Source: Dromaius novaehollandiae (lineage: Eukaryota > Chordata > Aves > Casuariiformes > Dromaiidae). Taken from it: 64,000 nt of DNA. The number at the start of each line of letters is the position of its first letter. The stretch's first letter is position 1. The notes beneath the pieces were generated by a model that saw only the letters and a program-made list of their open reading frames with translations, was not told where the DNA came from and searched no databases. The position numbers and the translations under genes are program-made. Positions 60,201 to 64,000 of this stretch are shown here, piece after piece. The DNA lies in NCBI RefSeq assembly GCF_036370855.1, contig NC_088108.1:8517448-8581447 (forward strand), written 5' to 3'.

Positions 60201-61734
60201 CCCTCATCCATCAAAGGCATAAGCCTTGCATGCTAATAAACAACAAATTAAACTCTCAGTACTAGAGATCACTTAGGATTATGAACAATGAGGGAATGAC
60301 ATAAGCTGTATTTCAGTACCATAAATTGATTAAAGAAAATTAAACTAAAGCAGTCAAAACATTTAAGCAAGAATCTGTACATTTTTAAGGAACCAGAAAG
60401 TATTTATCAAAAGACTTCCAAAGCATGTATTGACAGTTTTGTCAAATGCTTCAAAGAACGAAGTCCACGACACTCAGACTATTAAAAAAATTAAAAGGCT
60501 ATAGATTGAAAAGCAGCAAACCACCTCAAAAAGAAAAGGAAAAAAAAAAAAGAGTAAACGTAAAGTTAATAGTACCTTGAAATTCCATGCTAAGACAAAT
60601 GTCTGTGTAAATCCTCTGAAAATTAGAGAAGAGTAAAACTTCAAATTGGCAATTCTTTATTTAAATTGAGATTAGAATAGATGGGAATTTAATGACTCTA
60701 GTAAGCTGTATCAATCAGCAACACATCATCCAAACAGGAAAACCGTCCCAAAAAAACAAAAACAAAAGACAAAACAGACGAGCAATCATCAACTTCTTAC
60801 ATATTGTCTTTGGCTGTTTAATTTCAGCAAATACTTTTTACAGAATATGCAAAGACTATTTCTTTGAATCTCATTAAATATCAATACCTCCTGCATGGCC
60901 TCTTTGGTAAATTAGAGGACAGTCTTTACTTTCTCTGTAGTGCTTGTTATTTTCTACATTTTTATCGCATAGCCTTTCAAAAATAAAAAAAGAAAACCAA
61001 CCCAATATACCTTCTTTTACAGGCATCTGTACCAAAATTGTATCACTGTAATAGATTTCATATTGAGTAGTGAAGGTATTTTTCTTAAGTTATAAATTTA
61101 AAGCCTACTAAAATCATCTGAGCTCGCAGCAGGATTTAGAGATGGGATACATTCGTAATGAGAAAATAAAATAAAAAACAAAATTCAGAGTCACATTAGC
61201 AAGGATTAGAAGTATGCATCCGTAAGATTTTAAATGACTCCTTTATAATTTTCAGCACACATCCAGGCTTGTTGCAGGGGAGGGAATGAGGAATGCTAAG
61301 GATTTTTTGCTCGTTTTCTTGACATCTTCTCAGTTAGGCAAAAAGTTTATTTTATCAGGTGTATGATAAACGTAAGGAATGGAAAGTAGTATGCACATTC
61401 AGTGAACCGAATAGCCCAACTTGGTTATATGCAATACTTCCAATGTCTGAATCAAAAACATTCTGAAGAACATCAGATAAAAGTTAACAGGGAAAAGAAA
61501 CCAACAGAAAGGCTATTGACACACCTTTTAAAAAATGTAACACAAAAATAATTAACCATTGATTTCTTGCCATGTAAAAGTTCTATACAAATTTTAAAAA
61601 TTTTATTTGCAGGTACTAGCCTCTTGAAAAGCTCACTCTGTATTTACACTGCTAATTCTTTTAACAAATTTATCTCAAATTAAAGCATATTTAAAACAAT
61701 CATGATTGCATAACTTTTCTACTTTAAATTATTA

Positions 61735-64000
61735 ACCCAATTAGTGCTTTATTCACATTTTAAAAACTTGTACAATTTATTACAAATATAAAACAGTGCA
61801 GATTTCCATACATTATCCCAACTCTGAGACAAACACTTAAAAGACATGGAAAAAGATTTTGATTTTTATAAACATAACATTTGCATTACTCACTCCCCTT
61901 TCTTCACTGACCTCCCTTACCCCCGATTTAAAAAGATCAAACATACAACATACTGTAGGTTTATTTTTATTCAAAAAGTTACTGTCTCAAGACATAAATA
62001 CAAATCAGAAAACAGTACAATTAGGACAATAGAATGTGGAGGACAACAGGTTAAGGTAAATATATAAAACATTTTAGCTGGTTGAAAACAAAGCTGTAAG
62101 AACTGCTTTCACAAAGAAACACTCCTTCAAGAGTAAGAAAAAATCAACTTAAGTTTAAAATCATATATACAGTCCTCTCAGCAGTTCTATTAAATGCAGT
62201 GGTGTGAAAAACAATATAGGCAGTACTTTTAGACATGAGAGTATTTATTTATGTAAAATGAGTTAGGCAGATCTAGTTTTGAGTTTGTTGTTACCCCATG
62301 ACTTAGTAAAATAATTATATTTTATCATGATCCTTTAGATAATCTATGGTTTTTGGCTACCACAGCCGAATGTTTAATTTCTGAGTCTAAAAACAGGAAG
62401 CCTTTTCGTATTCACCCATTTGGGGAGATCCTTGTATTGCAAGCATATTAAGGCATGGAATGATTAAAATAATATACCTCAAGAACTGAGAGACAACTGA
62501 CAAAAAATATACATATGTAATATAAGTTAATATTTCCTTTAAAATGATGTCTAGCTGCCTAAGCCTTGCAAAATGAGTGGATGTCAAAATGGCATAGATC
62601 CAACTTTCTGTTTTAGACCAATTTGATTTATTTGTGAATGGACACAAAATGAAGTTTAAAGCTTAGCTTTCAAAGAATATTATGGGTTGTTTATGAATTT
62701 CTATTATCCAATCTAATTTACATACAGAGGAAATGTACTGTAACCTGTTAGAAGTATCTTTAACCTGAAGACTGCTTGCAAAGACAGATAGATAAAACAA
62801 TATAAAATACAAATTTAAAAATCATTTTTAAAGCATGAACTCTCATGCTCTTCTATTTTTAAACATTGTTAAACTTTCAATATATTTCTGAAACCTCATA
62901 ATTTTAAGTTGGAATTTAAAAGTAAGAAAAAACTAAACAAACTGCGCAATTATAAAATCAGCACCAATTTATATATATATATAATTTTATTTAAAATTTA
63001 GATCCCTATTCCCACACTCTAATAAGCTGTATAATTTTTGTTTAGAATTTTTCTGCAAACATACTACAATAAGCTTCTTTTATTTGGAGACAAAATACAG
63101 TGGCACTACTGGAAGGAATTTCACAACATTACATTTTTCTTAAAGGACAAGCAAACTTTCAGGGCTGGTAATGGGCAAGCATGACTGTGATCTGTTACTT
63201 TCTGGTAGTTCATATTTTCTGGACCTTTCTGAGAAGGCTAGCATGAAGCTTTTGGGAAAAAAGGAACATTTTAGATGAAAAAAAGCTGTTGAAATTCCAC
63301 TTTTAGGCATTTTTTTCCACATGATTAATTAAAACAAAGCTTCTGTTGATGAAGTTTGCATTTAATTTAGAATATTGACACTCTTCTGGTTCTATCACTG
63401 TAAGAAAATCAATCCATCTATTATTTCAGTTCATGGATGTAAACAGCAATCCAGCAGAGCTCATGATTAATTAGGATAGCCAGCAAATGTATAAAGAGAG
63501 GGGCTCAAATCTGTACCAAACACCTCTCAGACTGATTAAAACTAAGAGGGAATACTTCTTATGATCCGGAATAAATTGAGAGTACATAAATAAAATATTG
63601 ATTTTTTCCAACAAAAAAAGTGTAGCTTATCCTCAAATTGTTTACTTGTCCTTTACATTTCTTTTTTTCAGGCAAACAAAACTGCCCCTTCAATGCACTT
63701 GATCTTGAAAGCATGTCATTCTCCTTAGAGAAAAATCTGTTCAGAATTTCACTGTATCTACCACAATTTTGTATTGAAAAACTTCCTCTTCCACTTAGAA
63801 AATGACTTCACCACTGATTTATTTGCTGCTCTGGTATTAAAACATTGACACCCCAAGAACCTAAAAAAAAAGTTAGAAATGGTGTCAATTTGTAGTCTAC
63901 TATACATTTAACAAAAACAAAGCAATTAGTATATGATAAGATTAAGACACTTCAAGATATGTTAAGGCATTGTAAGTTTATTTTTCTTCCAAACCAAATT
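61735..64000 (-). other. STAG2: candidate 3'UTR of STAG2 (partial)
   Basis: AT-rich, repeat-poor sequence. Its minus strand has AATAAA signals at 61748-61753 and 61776-61781, where a transcript running leftward could end. STAG2, a cohesin subunit, is the gene next to SH2D1A in human Xq25 and lies upstream in the same orientation, so its 3' end is expected on this side. I searched for the STAG2 C-terminal coding sequence and did not find it, so the stop codon would lie past 64000. The call is synteny-based; base composition alone would fit any AT-rich intergenic DNA. Confidence 0.35.
61748..61781 (-). terminator. paired AATAAA polyadenylation signals
   Basis: Two canonical AATAAA hexamers on the minus strand (61776-61781 and 61748-61753), 28 bases apart. 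Cleavage from the second would fall near 61720-61740. Other AATAAA hexamers occur further right, as expected in AT-rich DNA, so use is unproven. Confidence 0.35.

Larger units (their letters stand above)
55463..61730. other. AT-rich intergenic sequence
   Basis: AT-rich throughout with many short A-rich tracts (55660, 58047, 59890, 60540) and a long A38 run. A short degenerate coding-like stretch occurs near 57151-57290. No confident exon or RNA gene. Part of this may be downstream flank of the putative STAG2 3' end. Confidence 0.5.

Noticed and set aside
63140..63322. Minus-strand 60-codon frame near the right end considered as a STAG2 exon
   Set aside because: The translation does not resemble the STAG2 C-terminus and has no splice signals.

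Overview
This is nuclear DNA of an amniote, almost certainly a bird. The evidence is two 3'-truncated CR1 LINE copies ending in the avian ATTCTATGAT-type tail, three older antisense CR1 relics, low overall repeat density, and very GC-rich patches scattered through AT-rich sequence. There is no operon structure and no long intact coding frame. The one gene I can name with confidence is SH2D1A (SAP, SLAM-associated protein), on the minus strand.

SH2D1A layout: coding exon 1 is at 12791-12927 and exon 2 at 981-1044. They are separated by an 11.7 kb intron, and their lengths (137 and 64 nt) match the human coding exons exactly. Together they give 67 in-frame codons of a SAP-type SH2 domain with the phosphotyrosine-binding arginine. 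Exons 3 and 4 were not found and should lie to the left of position 1. The promoter side (about 12930-13160) has a compact cluster of E-box, AP-1, forkhead/ETS and GATA motifs and sits in a GC-rich island (12640-14520).

Right of SH2D1A, about 14.5-61.7 kb is mainly intergenic. It holds three antisense ancient CR1 relics (16.5-17.6, 20.1-20.7 and 33.6-35.1 kb), two younger sense CR1 copies (18.7-19.1 and 54.9-55.5 kb), a small palindromic MITE-like element (32.8 kb), a CpG-rich candidate promoter (26.6-27.6 kb), and two broad GC-rich blocks (39.7-43.4 and 44.6-48.3 kb). A short histidine-rich frame lies at 38.7-39.0 kb. Many long open frames in the GC-rich blocks are open on both strands or lack an ATG and are not annotated as genes.

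The last part (about 55.5-64 kb) is AT-rich. In human Xq25 the gene before SH2D1A, in the same orientation, is STAG2. The right-hand end could therefore be the 3'UTR of STAG2 on the minus strand, with paired AATAAA signals near 61.75-61.78 kb. This is a synteny inference; no STAG2 coding exon was found. No rRNA, tRNA, CRISPR array or microbial system was seen.
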